Under the pieces are notes generated by a model, which was not told the DNA's origin, searched no databases, and saw only the letters and a list, made by a program, of their open reading frames with translations. Positions 35,198 to 44,037 of a stretch of DNA of 64,000 nucleotides are shown here, in pieces. Both the position numbers and the translations under genes were made by a program. This DNA comes from Cyanobium sp. ATX 6F1 (GTDB lineage: Bacteria > Cyanobacteriota > Cyanobacteriia > PCC-6307 > Cyanobiaceae), in assembly GCF_024346315.1 (NCBI RefSeq), contig NZ_JAGQCS010000005.1, forward strand, positions 1-64,000, read 5' to 3'. Within the stretch, counting starts at the first letter, position 1, and every line of letters begins with the position of its first letter.

Positions 35198-35667
35198 CCC
35201 CTGCGCCGGCGGACGGGGCCCATGGCGGCCCCCTGGCGGCCCTGGATCCAGGCCGCAGCAAGTGCGGTCTGGTGCGCACCGATGGCTCGAGGCGGCGGGT
35301 GATCGAGGCCCTGGTGTTGCCACCAGAGGAGTGCTGGCAGCGAATCCAGCACTGGCAGGCCGAGGACCCGCTGGCAGCGCTGGTGCTCGGCAACGGCACC
35401 GGCAGTGGCGCCTGGTGCGCGCGGTTGTCGCCGCTGCTGCCTGTGATCCTGGTGGATGAGCGCGGCAGCACCCTGGCGGCGCGGCACCGGTTCTGGCAAC
35501 TGGAACCTCCCGGCCCCTGGAGGCGCCTGCTGCCGGAAGGCCTGCGTCTTCCACCGCGGGATTGGGATGACGTGGTGGCCCAGCTGCTGCTGGAGCGTCA
35601 CCTGGGGTGGCCCCTGGAGCGGCAGATCCCGGACGGGCGAGCTGTTACAGGCGTGCCCGCACGGTGA
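35194..35667 (+). CDS. YqgF/RuvX-like RNase H-fold protein
   Basis: A 157-residue protein with the YqgF/RuvC fold pattern: ALDPGRSKCGLVRTD (first acidic strand), ALVLGNGTGSGAW, ILVDERGSTLAARHRFWQ (second acidic strand, Asp-Glu) and PPRDWDDVVAQLLLERHLGW (C-terminal Asp pair). Relatives mature 16S rRNA or resolve junctions; the cyanobacterial branch is untested to my knowledge. ATG 35194 overlaps the DUF3084 stop (ATGA), so the two are co-translated. The 3' end overlaps the convergent DUF3146 gene by 23 bases. Confidence 0.8.
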   Translation: MTPAPADGAHGGPLAALDPGRSKCGLVRTDGSRRRVIEALVLPPEECWQRIQHWQAEDPLAALVLGNGTGSGAWCARLSPLLPVILVDERGSTLAARHRFWQLEPPGPWRRLLPEGLRLPPRDWDDVVAQLLLERHLGWPLERQIPDGRAVTGVPAR

Positions 35668-35866
35668 AGGCGTAATCGCCTCCCGGCTCGAGCTGGTAGT
35701 CGGCCTGCAGCAGAAAGCGCAGCAGGGCGTCCTGAATCAGAGCCCGCCCCAGGGAGGGCTCAACGCTGAGTTCGCCCCGATCGAAGGCCCAGCTGAAGGT
35801 CCAATGGAAGCCACCGGCCGTGACCTCGCCCTCCAGCAGTCGTCTGCTGAAGCTTTGGTGCAGCAC
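35645..35866 (-). CDS. DUF3146 family protein
   Basis: A small cyanobacterial protein: RRLLEGEVTAGGFHWTFSWAF, GELSVEPSLGRALIQDALLRFL, YQLEPGGDYAFTVRARL, matching DUF3146 as I know it. From GTG 35866 it has 73 residues. The frame extends upstream as SRLPATTAQLRV without ATG/GTG/TTG, and a CTG at 35902 overlaps the pth stop (CTGA), so the true start may be that CTG by coupling. Last gene of the psbH-tatA-pth group. Confidence 0.85.
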   Translation of the reverse strand: MLHQSFSRRLLEGEVTAGGFHWTFSWAFDRGELSVEPSLGRALIQDALLRFLLQADYQLEPGGDYAFTVRARL

Positions 35867-35898
35867 GCGCAGCTGCGCGGTGGTGGCGGGAAGGCGAC

Positions 35899-36552
35899 TC
35901 AGCGCGGTGGAAGCGAATCCGAAGCCAGATTGCCACCGGCCGTCACCTGAAAACTGTTCAGGCGGGTGGCCGCCCGCTCCAGCCCCAGTCGCTGGACGAT
36001 CTCCACGCCGGCGATCACCTCATCGAGCACCGCACGCAGCAACGGTTGTTCGGCGGCCTGGAAGCGGCCGAGCACATGGGACAGCGTGCGCGCCTTGCGC
36101 TCTTCGGGGTTCAGGGCCGGGGCACCGATGCCGATGCGCAGACGCGGAAAGTCCTGGGTGCCGAGATGGGCGATGGCACTGCGCAGGCCGTTGTGGCCAC
36201 CAGCACCGCCGGAGGCCCGCAGGCGCAGGCGCCCCAGGGGCAGATCCATGTCATCGACGACCACCAGCATCTGGCTGGGATCGAGATCGAACCAGTCGAG
36301 GGCGGCGCGGATCGAGCGGCCGCTCTCGTTCATGAAGGTCTGGGGCATCAGCAGCCGCAGGCGCCCGGAACCCTGGTGCAGGTCGGCGAGCAGGCCATGG
36401 AGCTTGGCCTGGGAGCGAAAGCGCACGCCATCCGCCGCGGCCAGCCGCTCAAGGGCCATGAACCCGACGTTGTGGCGGGTGGCCTCGTAGTCGGAGCCGG
36501 GATTTCCGAGGCCGACGAGCAGCTGGAGCGGCGCGGCCGCAGGAGATGCCAT
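35899..36552 (-). CDS. pth: Peptidyl-tRNA hydrolase
   Basis: Releases tRNA from prematurely dropped peptidyl-tRNAs. The 217-residue protein has LLVGLGNPGSDYEATRHNVGFMAL (with catalytic His in RHNVG), LLMPQTFMNESGRSI, VVVDDMDLPLGRLRLR and SGGAGGHNGLRSAIAHLG, all hallmarks of bacterial Pth. ATG 36552 (MASPAAAPLQLLVGL) is used. It lies about 80 bases after tatA on the same strand. Confidence 0.96.
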   Translation of the reverse strand: MASPAAAPLQLLVGLGNPGSDYEATRHNVGFMALERLAAADGVRFRSQAKLHGLLADLHQGSGRLRLLMPQTFMNESGRSIRAALDWFDLDPSQMLVVVDDMDLPLGRLRLRASGGAGGHNGLRSAIAHLGTQDFPRLRIGIGAPALNPEERKARTLSHVLGRFQAAEQPLLRAVLDEVIAGVEIVQRLGLERAATRLNSFQVTAGGNLASDSLPPR

Positions 36553-36634
36553 GGACGAAGAGGAAAGACCAGGACCTTTCAGGAGAGCCCTCAAAAGGAG
36601 CGATGGGCCTGAGTTACCCAGCCAGTGGCGGTGT

Positions 36635-37003
36635 TTAAGGGCCTGCGCTGGAGACGGGGGTGCCGTCAGAACTCAGATCGGGATCACCGGCCATGGCCGC
36701 CAGCTCGCCCGTGCTTGCGTTAGAGGTGCTTGCGTTAGAGGTGCTTGCGTCAGCGGTGCTTGCCTCGGCGCTGGCTGATTCGGCGCTGGCCAGGGATTCA
36801 GCCGCCAGAGTCTCGGCAACGACCGTCTCGGTGTCGATGGCGCGGCGGAACTCCTGCTCGAATTCCCGCGAAGCCGACTGAAAGCCCTTCAAGGTGCGCC
36901 CCAGGGTCTTGCCCAGTTCAGGCAAGCGCTTCGGACCGAACACCAACAAACCGATGGCGGCGATGACCGCCATCTCAGGCAAGCCGATCCCGAAGATGTT
37001 CAT
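36635..37003 (-). CDS. tatA: Sec-independent translocase TatA/TatE
   Basis: Twin-arginine translocation pore component for folded proteins across thylakoid and plasma membranes. The 122-residue protein has the N-terminal TM helix (GIGLPEMAVIAAIGLLVFGP), hinge FGPKRLPELGKTLG and amphipathic helix RTLKGFQSASREFEQEFRRAI. An acidic Ser/Ala/Thr tail is built partly from 15-bp DNA repeats (ASTSN units). It starts 17 bases after psbH on the same strand. Confidence 0.93.
   Translation of the reverse strand: MNIFGIGLPEMAVIAAIGLLVFGPKRLPELGKTLGRTLKGFQSASREFEQEFRRAIDTETVVAETLAAESLASAESASAEASTADASTSNASTSNASTGELAAMAGDPDLSSDGTPVSSAGP
36711..36770 (-). repeat. Four 15-bp tandem units in tatA
   Basis: Units at 36711-36725 and 36726-36740 are identical; 36741-36755 and 36756-36770 are diverged copies. 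They encode five-residue steps (AST-SN / AST-AD / ASA-E type) in the TatA tail, where length changes should be tolerated. Confidence 0.85.
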
Positions 37004-37019
37004 GGGTGGGGGCCGGGCG

Positions 37020-37220
37020 TCAGCCCAGCGGGTTCCAGTTGACGGTGATGCCGTCGAGCAGCAGCGACTTGTTGTACACCTGCAGGATCACCAGCAGGAA
37101 GACAAAGAACAGCAGCATGAACACACCCATCACCGGGGTGGTTCCCCAACCAGGCACGACCTTGCCGTACTCGGAATTCAGGGGGCGGAGCAGATCTCCC
37201 AGGCGGGTGCGTTGGGCCAT
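37020..37220 (-). CDS. psbH: Photosystem II PsbH
   Basis: Small PSII core subunit with one TM helix, needed for QA-QB electron transfer and stable assembly. The 66 residues read [50 protein letters not shown] (TM) and [17 protein letters not shown] 37220 is preferred to the longer frame to 37415. psbN is divergent 133 bases away, as usual, and tatA follows on the same strand. Confidence 0.97.
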   Translation of the reverse strand: MAQRTRLGDLLRPLNSEYGKVVPGWGTTPVMGVFMLLFFVFLLVILQVYNKSLLLDGITVNWNPLG

Positions 37221-37353
37221 GGCGTCGCAGTCCTCTCTGGCGGGGGATCGTTCTCGGTACTGTAGGCGAGACGCCGCCGGAGGGCGGTGGCTGTCGGGTC
37301 TTGTGACGGGACGGCAGCACCCCACGGCCCCTTCCCTTCCCCTGAGATTGTCC

Positions 37354-37491
37354 ATGGATAGCTCCCCTGCCATTCCGATCGCCCTCGCTGTGCTGGCGGT
37401 GCTGCTGGGTCTCACGGGTTTTGGGGTCTACCAGGCTTTCGGGCCCCCCTCCAAGGGTCTGACCGACCCGTTCGACGACCACGACGACTGA
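37354..37491 (+). CDS. psbN: PsbN
   Basis: A 45-residue single-span protein [20 protein letters not shown] ... [22 protein letters not shown]. PsbN is not a stable PSII subunit; it aids PSII reaction-centre assembly and repair. The PPSKxLxDPFxDHxD tail is diagnostic. It is divergent from psbH, the classical arrangement, and ends three bases before the convergent alpha-mannosidase. Confidence 0.97.
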   Translation: MDSSPAIPIALAVLAVLLGLTGFGVYQAFGPPSKGLTDPFDDHDD

Positions 37492-37493
37492 AC

Positions 37494-40400
37494 TCAAGCG
37501 GTAGTCGAGCGGCGGATCCGCCAGCGGGCCAACTGCCAGGGGCGCAGCAGCTGCCCATCGCCGGCCGAATCGCCGTGCTGCCCAGGGAAGCCAGCGATCC
37601 GCTCCAGCACCGTCCAGCCCTCCGGCAGGTCGAGCCAGCGACGACAGGGCCCCAGGTTCTGGGCGCTGAGCAGCAGCACGGGCCCCTGGGGCGATGGCCC
37701 CTCGACCTTGAGCCCCAACAACTGCAGATCAGGGTGGCCCAGATGCAGGCCATCGTCCGTTGTGCTCCCTGGGCCTGAGCCGGGCCCGGCCGGCCGCAGC
37801 CAGAGGGGTTCGCGGAAACGCACCGCCTGCTGGGGAACCGCTCCGGCGCGCCAGTTCCCGAGCAGCGGCAACAGCGCCAGCCGCAGCCGTTGATGGCCCC
37901 GATCGGCGCCCGGGTCGGGCCAGGTGGGCCCCCGCAGCAACGACACCCCCAGCCGCTCCGCCGAGGCCGAGACCCCCTGGGGGCCATCGAGCAGCACCGC
38001 CAGTCCACCCGCGTTGCCCGACTGGCTCGCCAGCCAGCTGATCGCCGGCAGCTCCCAGCGACTGCGTTCGCGCGCCATCAGCGCCTCGGCGGGCCGCTCG
38101 ATCACGCCGCCGCTGGTGTCCGCCGCCCAGCGCTCGGCCCCCTGGGCCAGGGGCAGCTCAAGCCGCAGCAGTTCATGGGTCTGCCGCCAGTCCACCGCCA
38201 GGATCAGCTCCACCCAGGGGCAGGCGGCCCGCAGGCGCAGCTCCAGCCGCAGGGCACTGGCGCCGCAGCGTCCCCGCCAACGGAACCCGGCGCAGAGGGG
38301 CCCCTGATCCACGGGCTCGGGGGGACCGTCCCACTCCAGCAGCAAGGGATGGTCGCGGTAGTCATCGGCCAGATCCCAGGCATCCCAGAAGGCGCCGCGA
38401 TCGCGCCAGCGGCGCCACTCCAGGGGCGACTCCAGTTGGGCGACTCCGTGCTGGCTCCAGAGCTGCTCCAGCCCCTGGGGCCCCACCTGAACGGACACCA
38501 GGCCGTTGCCGAGCCAGTGGCGGCCCTCCATGCCGCCGGGGCGGCTGATCACGGGACCATCGATCGCCGCCGGGGCTTCACCAGCAAGCTCTGGGTGGCC
38601 CCCAAGGGAACGGCGCTCCAGGGACAGTGCCGCCACCCCCTGGGGCCCGCTCAGCTGCACCCAGTCGCCGCCGGATGGCGCCGGCTGCCGCGGCAGGGAC
38701 GAGCCATCGGCCAGGCGCCAGTCGCCCCGGGGCAAGCGCACGGTGAGCGGCGTGGCCCCCAGGGCCTGCAGCTGCACCAGCCACCAGGCGTTCGCCACCG
38801 GCCGGGGTCGGGGCGCCAACCAGCGCCCTAGGGCCCCATCCCGCTGGCGCCGCGCCAGGCGCCGGGCCTGACGCCATTGGGGCTCGGCCTGCTCGAACAC
38901 CTCCGGCACCGCCGTGCCTGGAAGGATGTCGTGGAACTGCTGAAACAGCAGCGTGCGCCAGGCCTCCGTGAGCTCGGCCCGCCCGGCGGCCTCCGTTGCG
39001 GAACGGCCCTCAGGGCCGTGGGACGCAGCGCTTCGGAGCGCCTCCGCCAACTCCGCCTCCCGCAGCAGCCGTTCCAGGCTGCGGTTGTGGCGCTTCTGAT
39101 CAGGGCGGCTGGTGGCGATGCCCCTGTGCAGTTCCAGGTAGAGCTCATCCCGCCAGATCGGCAGCTGAGCCTGGTGGGGCTCCAGCTCCGCCAGGTAGGC
39201 GCGCAGGCTGCCGTGGCGCTGGGGCGCCGCCAGCGGTTGCCCCTGCCAAAGCTCCAGTTGCTCCAGCATCTCGGCGGTGGGGCCGCCGCCGTGGTCCCCC
39301 ACCCCTGGCAGCCAGAGGGCGGTCTCCAGGCCGGTGGAGCGCCGCCAGCTCTGGCGGTAGCGCTCCATCGCCACCGGATCGCCGTCCGTGCCGATCGGGG
39401 CCGTCATCAGGGAGAGCACCTCGGCGCCGCAACGGCTGCGCCAGCGGAACAGCCGATGGGGGAAGGGATTGGTGGCGTTCCAAGCCAGCTTGTGGGTGCA
39501 GAACCAGCGCACCCCACTGGCGGCGGCCACGGCCGGCAGACCGGCCCCGAAGCCGAAGCTGTCGGGCAGCCAGGCCACGGAGGGCTCCCACTCAGGGAAA
39601 CGGGAGCGGCTGTAGGCCTGCCCCTCCTCGAACTGGCGCCAGAGGGAGGCCGTCGCGATCAGCACGCAGTCGCTTTCCACCCAGGGACCGTTGATCGGCT
39701 CCCAGCGGCCGGCGACCATCGCCGCGCGAATCGCCGCAAACAGCGCCGGGCGGTGGCGCTCCAACCAGGCGTAGAGCGCCGGGGTGGAGTGGCCGAAATG
39801 GAGCTGGGGATGGCGCTCCATCAGATCCAGGGCGGAGCGGAAGGTGCGCTCCGCCGCCTGCCAGGTGTCGGCCACCGGCCACAGCCAGGCCAGATCCAGA
39901 TGGGCATGGCCGAGCACATGAAACCCGGGCTCAGCAGGCGAGGGCGCCATCCCCCTGAGCTGTTCACGCAGGAGCTCCAGACCAGCGGCCCGCTCGGACG
40001 GGGAGGCTGGATCGAGGGCCGCCAGCCGCTCGGCCAGTGGGCCTGGGGTGCCCTCGCTCTCCGCCCGCAGGACCACGAGCTCCAGGGACTGGGCCAGCAG
40101 CACCCCGTGGGGATCGCCTGAGCCCGTGGGCTCGAGCTCGAGGCGGCTTTGGATCAAGGCGCCATCGTCATGGAGTGGGCTGCGCAGGGTGAGCGCCAGC
40201 TCCAGGGGCTCACCTGCCCACCAGCGCTCGGGCAGGGTCCAGCGGCAGGCGGTGTCGAACAGATCGCCGCGGTGCACGCTCTCCCCGTCGACCCGCAGCT
40301 CGGCCGCCTCGGCCCACCAACGCAACACCAGGCGGGCCCGCAGCTGGCCCCAGGCCCGCCAGGGCTCCGGGCAGAGGAGGCGCTGGCTCAGCCGCAGCTC

Positions 40401-40598
40401 CTGGCCGCCGCGGGGCCAGATGATCAGGCCCCGGGCGAACCAGTCGGGCCGGTGCCGCCGGCCCCAGGGGTCGTCGATGGCGAGCGACTCCAGGCCGCCA
40501 GGGCGCTGCACCCGCCAGTGGGGATGGAGATCGCGGCTGGACCGTGACCGAAACGTTTCAATCCAGGGGTGAAGCACCGTCTCTGGGCCCTCAGCCAT
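37494..40598 (-). CDS. Alpha-mannosidase, glycoside hydrolase family 38
   Basis: A 1034-residue retaining exo-mannosidase-type enzyme with zinc. An N-terminal lectin-like part (~1-225) precedes the catalytic domain: HVLGHAHLDLAWLWP (Zn His/Asp), WLPDSFGFGAGLP (nucleophile Asp) and VGDHGGGPTAEML (Zn His). The central three-helix bundle and a C-terminal beta-sandwich (LGNGLVSVQVGPQGLEQLWS ...) complete the fold. No signal peptide, so it is probably cytosolic; substrate could be internal glycans or glucosylglycerol/mannose-type reserves (guess). It lies between psbN and psbI. Confidence 0.92.
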   Translation of the reverse strand: MAEGPETVLHPWIETFRSRSSRDLHPHWRVQRPGGLESLAIDDPWGRRHRPDWFARGLIIWPRGGQELRLSQRLLCPEPWRAWGQLRARLVLRWWAEAAELRVDGESVHRGDLFDTACRWTLPERWWAGEPLELALTLRSPLHDDGALIQSRLELEPTGSGDPHGVLLAQSLELVVLRAESEGTPGPLAERLAALDPASPSERAAGLELLREQLRGMAPSPAEPGFHVLGHAHLDLAWLWPVADTWQAAERTFRSALDLMERHPQLHFGHSTPALYAWLERHRPALFAAIRAAMVAGRWEPINGPWVESDCVLIATASLWRQFEEGQAYSRSRFPEWEPSVAWLPDSFGFGAGLPAVAAASGVRWFCTHKLAWNATNPFPHRLFRWRSRCGAEVLSLMTAPIGTDGDPVAMERYRQSWRRSTGLETALWLPGVGDHGGGPTAEMLEQLELWQGQPLAAPQRHGSLRAYLAELEPHQAQLPIWRDELYLELHRGIATSRPDQKRHNRSLERLLREAELAEALRSAASHGPEGRSATEAAGRAELTEAWRTLLFQQFHDILPGTAVPEVFEQAEPQWRQARRLARRQRDGALGRWLAPRPRPVANAWWLVQLQALGATPLTVRLPRGDWRLADGSSLPRQPAPSGGDWVQLSGPQGVAALSLERRSLGGHPELAGEAPAAIDGPVISRPGGMEGRHWLGNGLVSVQVGPQGLEQLWSQHGVAQLESPLEWRRWRDRGAFWDAWDLADDYRDHPLLLEWDGPPEPVDQGPLCAGFRWRGRCGASALRLELRLRAACPWVELILAVDWRQTHELLRLELPLAQGAERWAADTSGGVIERPAEALMARERSRWELPAISWLASQSGNAGGLAVLLDGPQGVSASAERLGVSLLRGPTWPDPGADRGHQRLRLALLPLLGNWRAGAVPQQAVRFREPLWLRPAGPGSGPGSTTDDGLHLGHPDLQLLGLKVEGPSPQGPVLLLSAQNLGPCRRWLDLPEGWTVLERIAGFPGQHGDSAGDGQLLRPWQLARWRIRRSTTA

Positions 40599-40698
40599 CC
40601 AATGCCGTCATCGGTGAGCCATAGGATGATGGCGCTGCCTCAGGGTCGTTCCGGCCCCACCGGGCGCCTGTCACCCCCTGTCACCCGCCGGACGGACC

Positions 40699-40818
40699 AT
40701 GCTCGCCCTCAAGGTTTCGGTTTACTCCGTAGTCTTTTTCTTCATCGGGATCTTCGTGTTCGGCTTCCTGGCCAGCGATCCCACCCGCACCCCAAGCCGT
40801 AAGGACCTCGAAGACTGA
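40699..40818 (+). CDS. psbI: Photosystem II PsbI
   Basis: A 39-residue PSII core subunit that contacts D1: [20 protein letters not shown] then [19 protein letters not shown]. One TM helix and the SDPxRxPxRKDLE tail are diagnostic. Too short for routine ORF tracks. It starts 100 bases from the divergent mannosidase and is followed after 120 bases by the LptD-like gene. Confidence 0.96.
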   Translation: MLALKVSVYSVVFFFIGIFVFGFLASDPTRTPSRKDLED

Positions 40819-40941
40819 GACAATCTCGGCGTCCGTTGAACCCTGCCGGCTCCTTACCCGTGGCCGGTCTGATCACCCGCCCCGGGCACGCTTGATTCCC
40901 GTCGTTGCCATGGGAGGATCAGCCCCGTTTCGGCAGGCTTG

Positions 40942-43900
40942 GTGAGCGAACGTCTTCCAGCTGGGTTGGCCCTGGGCCTGCTTGGGACGCTTGCCTGCGT
41001 CGGATTCACCCCCAGCGTTCGCGCTGAAAACCTCGGCGATGGTGGCGCCGAGAGCGCGGAACCCGCCCCAGCCTTGAATGCGGGGCCATCCCTGCCCCTG
41101 GGGCCGCCACCGCTGCCGCCTCTCCCCAGCGCTGAGCAGCCCAACACCCCAGCCCCCAGCGGGGGCGCCACGAAAGCAAACGAGCGCACCGCCTCCAACA
41201 GCTTCCCCGCCGAAATCCAGCTCACGGCCGATTCCCAGGCCCTCGACACCCTGCTCAACCGGGCCGTGGCCACGGGCAAGGTGCGGGCCCTGCTGGCGGG
41301 GGGTCGCATCCTTGCTGATCGGGTCGAATACGACTCGATCAGCGGCAGCCTCTATGCCAGCGGAACGGTGCGTTTCCAGCGGGGCAACCAATACCTGCAG
41401 GCCAGCCGCCTGCGTTACAACCTCAACGAGCAGCGGGGTGAGGTCGAGGAGGTCTACGGCTACCTCGATCTGGAGCAATCGAAGCAGGATTTCGATCTCG
41501 AGGCGATCCCCAGCCTGCCCCTGGGACCGGAGCAGCCGATGGCCTGCCCCCCCAAGGTGCCGCCGGTGCCCAATTGGCATCCCTACCCCTGGGCCGCCAC
41601 CCTCTGGGGCGGCCAGGCCATCGACACCAACTTCGGCCAGACCTTCCTGTTCCAAGGAAGGATGCGGCCGGAATACCTGCTGGGGGTCGGTCTCAACCGC
41701 CGCCTCTACAAAGCCGGTCCGATCGCCCTGGAATTCGACTCCACCTTGATGGGCCACCGGGCCGAACCCGACCGGGGCGGTGGCTTCAACCAGGCGGTGC
41801 CTTTCTCCCAGAACCCCGGCCAGGCGTTCGGCGAAATCACGTTGGGCGTCGGCTTCCGGGCCTGGCTCTTGCCCAGGCTCAGCGTCGCCTTCGTCCAGGG
41901 AGTCAGCCTGCTGAGCCAGAACAGCCTCTATGAAAAAACCTACCGAGAGAACTACAGCCAGTTCCTCAATTACCTGGGCTTCGAGATCGAGGCGCTGGTT
42001 TCGCCCCAGTGGTCGCTGGTGGGACGGATTCACCACCGCTCGGGCGCCTTCGGGGTCTACGGCGGTGTGAGCGAGGGCAGCAACGCCTACCTGCTGGGTC
42101 TGCGTTACCGCTTCGGCAGTGATGCGAACCCTAAAGGGCCGGTGCAGGTGGCCCTGGCCCCTCCCCTGGGCTGCCCGGATCCCGAACGCGGCAAGCGCCG
42201 GCGGGTGCTCACCCTCGCCGATGCGCTTGAGCAGGTGGCCATGGGGCCTCCCACCAGCAGCCCGCCGTCAGCGGCTGGAAACGCCCAGGGCCCCAGCGCA
42301 ACTCCGAGCGCACCCGGCTCGGGCCTGGCCACCCAACCCATCAGCCCCCAGGAGCAAGAAGCGGCTCGCTACAAAGCGATCCAGACCATCGACCAGCGCA
42401 TCGGTTCAATCACCCAGCGCCAGGGCCTCACCGCCGGTCGCCGCTTTGGCGCCGGCAGCAACGGCGTCTTCACCTCAACGGACACAGAGGTTTCCTTCGG
42501 TGGCGTACGCCCGGCCCAGATTCAGTCCCAGAACACGGCCGCCAACAAGAAACTGGTGAGCGGCACCGTGGGCCGCTGGCGCTTCCAGGCCGCCAAACTC
42601 ACGATCACACCCGATGGCTGGCATGCCGACCGCATCGGCATGACCAACGATCCCTTCACCCCGGCCCAGACCTGGCTGGATGCTGAAAACGTCGTGGCCC
42701 GAACGCAGCCCAACGGCGACATCCTGATCAGCTCCGACCGCAACCGCCTCATCCTTGAGGATCAGCTTCCGATCCCGGTCAGCCGCAACCAGCGCATCCA
42801 GAAGAAACAGCAGGTGGAGAACCGCTGGGTGCTTGGCAACGACGGCAAAGACAGGGACGGCAACTTCATCGGCAGGCAGCTGAGGCCGATCAAGATCGGC
42901 TCCACGGGAGAACTTGCGCTTCAGCCCCAGTTCCTCCTGCGCAGGGCTGTCCTAGGAACCACCGACAGCTACGTGCTCCCGGGCCAATCGGCCGGTGCCA
43001 GCCCCAGCGAACAGCCGGCCGAGTTCTCTGATCTGTTTGGCCTGGTGGCCAACTACACGGGGCCGCTGCTGGGTTTCACCAGCGACGCCAACTTGAGCAT
43101 CTCCACCTTCAACCCCAAGAACTTCGCCAACGGCACCCGCAGCTGGGGCGATCTCCAGCGGGATGTCCGCTTGCCCCTGGTCGGCACCAGCACCGCCCGG
43201 ATCTTCGGGGCCTACCGCTTCCGCACCTGGAACGGCTCCCTGGGAGAACAGGACATCTACTCCGCCTATGGCGTTTCCCTGGAAAAACGCGGGACGTTGC
43301 CCAACTGGGGGCGCCTGAGCAACAGCTACATCTGGCGGATGGGGGTCGGCAGCTTCCAGGGCAACCAGTTCGAGAGCACCAACCTGACTGATCTCTGGCG
43401 TGGCAGCGGCGTGATCGCCATCAACAGCTCCCTGCCGGTGTGGACCGGAAAGCCCCTGCCGCTCACGGCCACCGAGGCCTACCGCAACGTGGGCACCGCG
43501 ATTGTGCCTGGGCTCACCTTCAACACCAACCTCACCGTCATCGCGGCCTACTACGGCACCGGGGACCACCAGAACCAGTTCAGCTTCTCGGCCGGCCCCA
43601 CCCTCACCCTGGGCCATTTCAGCAAGCCCTTCCTGGATTACACCCAGCTCACCATCACCGGCGGCGGCACCCTGCTCAACGGACTAAGTCCGTTCAGCTT
43701 TGATCGGGCCGCAGATCTGGCCACCATCGGGGTGGGCCTCAGCCAGCAGATCTACGGCCCCCTGGTGCTCAGCGGCGGCATCGGCTTCAACGTGGATGGG
43801 CGTTCGCCCAACTACGGCGACCTCACGGGCTCCTACGTGGAGCTCAAGTGGCAGCGACGCGCCTATGAGTTCAGCATCTACTACAGCCCCTACGAACAAC

Positions 43901-44004
43901 TGGGTGGCGTGCGGGTGAAGCTCAACGACTTCAGCTTCAGCGGCACGGGGGTGCCGTTCGTGCCCGTCCACCCCGGCAGTGATGTGGGCCGGCGGCCCTT
44001 CTAA
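40942..44004 (+). CDS. LptD/OstA-like outer-membrane protein (DUF3769) with PagL-like insert
   Basis: A ~1020-residue exported protein. A signal peptide (LALGLLGTLACVGFTPSVRA) and a Pro/Ser linker lead to an OstA/LptA-like beta-jellyroll part ~90-185 (GGRILADRVEYDSISGSLYA, YLQASRLRYNLNEQRGE). A barrel-like insert at ~215-393 carries RIHHRSGAFGVYGG (His364/365, Ser367) and SEGSN, then LLGLRYRF. After a linker comes the DUF3769 beta barrel ~430-1020 (SDLFGLVANYTGPLLGF ... ELKWQRRAYEFSIYYSP). DUF3769 proteins are the likely cyanobacterial LptD, inserting LPS in the outer membrane. GTG 40942 is used; TTG 40939 is also possible. Confidence 0.85.
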   Translation: MSERLPAGLALGLLGTLACVGFTPSVRAENLGDGGAESAEPAPALNAGPSLPLGPPPLPPLPSAEQPNTPAPSGGATKANERTASNSFPAEIQLTADSQALDTLLNRAVATGKVRALLAGGRILADRVEYDSISGSLYASGTVRFQRGNQYLQASRLRYNLNEQRGEVEEVYGYLDLEQSKQDFDLEAIPSLPLGPEQPMACPPKVPPVPNWHPYPWAATLWGGQAIDTNFGQTFLFQGRMRPEYLLGVGLNRRLYKAGPIALEFDSTLMGHRAEPDRGGGFNQAVPFSQNPGQAFGEITLGVGFRAWLLPRLSVAFVQGVSLLSQNSLYEKTYRENYSQFLNYLGFEIEALVSPQWSLVGRIHHRSGAFGVYGGVSEGSNAYLLGLRYRFGSDANPKGPVQVALAPPLGCPDPERGKRRRVLTLADALEQVAMGPPTSSPPSAAGNAQGPSATPSAPGSGLATQPISPQEQEAARYKAIQTIDQRIGSITQRQGLTAGRRFGAGSNGVFTSTDTEVSFGGVRPAQIQSQNTAANKKLVSGTVGRWRFQAAKLTITPDGWHADRIGMTNDPFTPAQTWLDAENVVARTQPNGDILISSDRNRLILEDQLPIPVSRNQRIQKKQQVENRWVLGNDGKDRDGNFIGRQLRPIKIGSTGELALQPQFLLRRAVLGTTDSYVLPGQSAGASPSEQPAEFSDLFGLVANYTGPLLGFTSDANLSISTFNPKNFANGTRSWGDLQRDVRLPLVGTSTARIFGAYRFRTWNGSLGEQDIYSAYGVSLEKRGTLPNWGRLSNSYIWRMGVGSFQGNQFESTNLTDLWRGSGVIAINSSLPVWTGKPLPLTATEAYRNVGTAIVPGLTFNTNLTVIAAYYGTGDHQNQFSFSAGPTLTLGHFSKPFLDYTQLTITGGGTLLNGLSPFSFDRAADLATIGVGLSQQIYGPLVLSGGIGFNVDGRSPNYGDLTGSYVELKWQRRAYEFSIYYSPYEQLGGVRVKLNDFSFSGTGVPFVPVHPGSDVGRRPF

Positions 44005-44037
44005 AACCACTGGCTGAGCCCAGGGAGGGCGAGCGGT

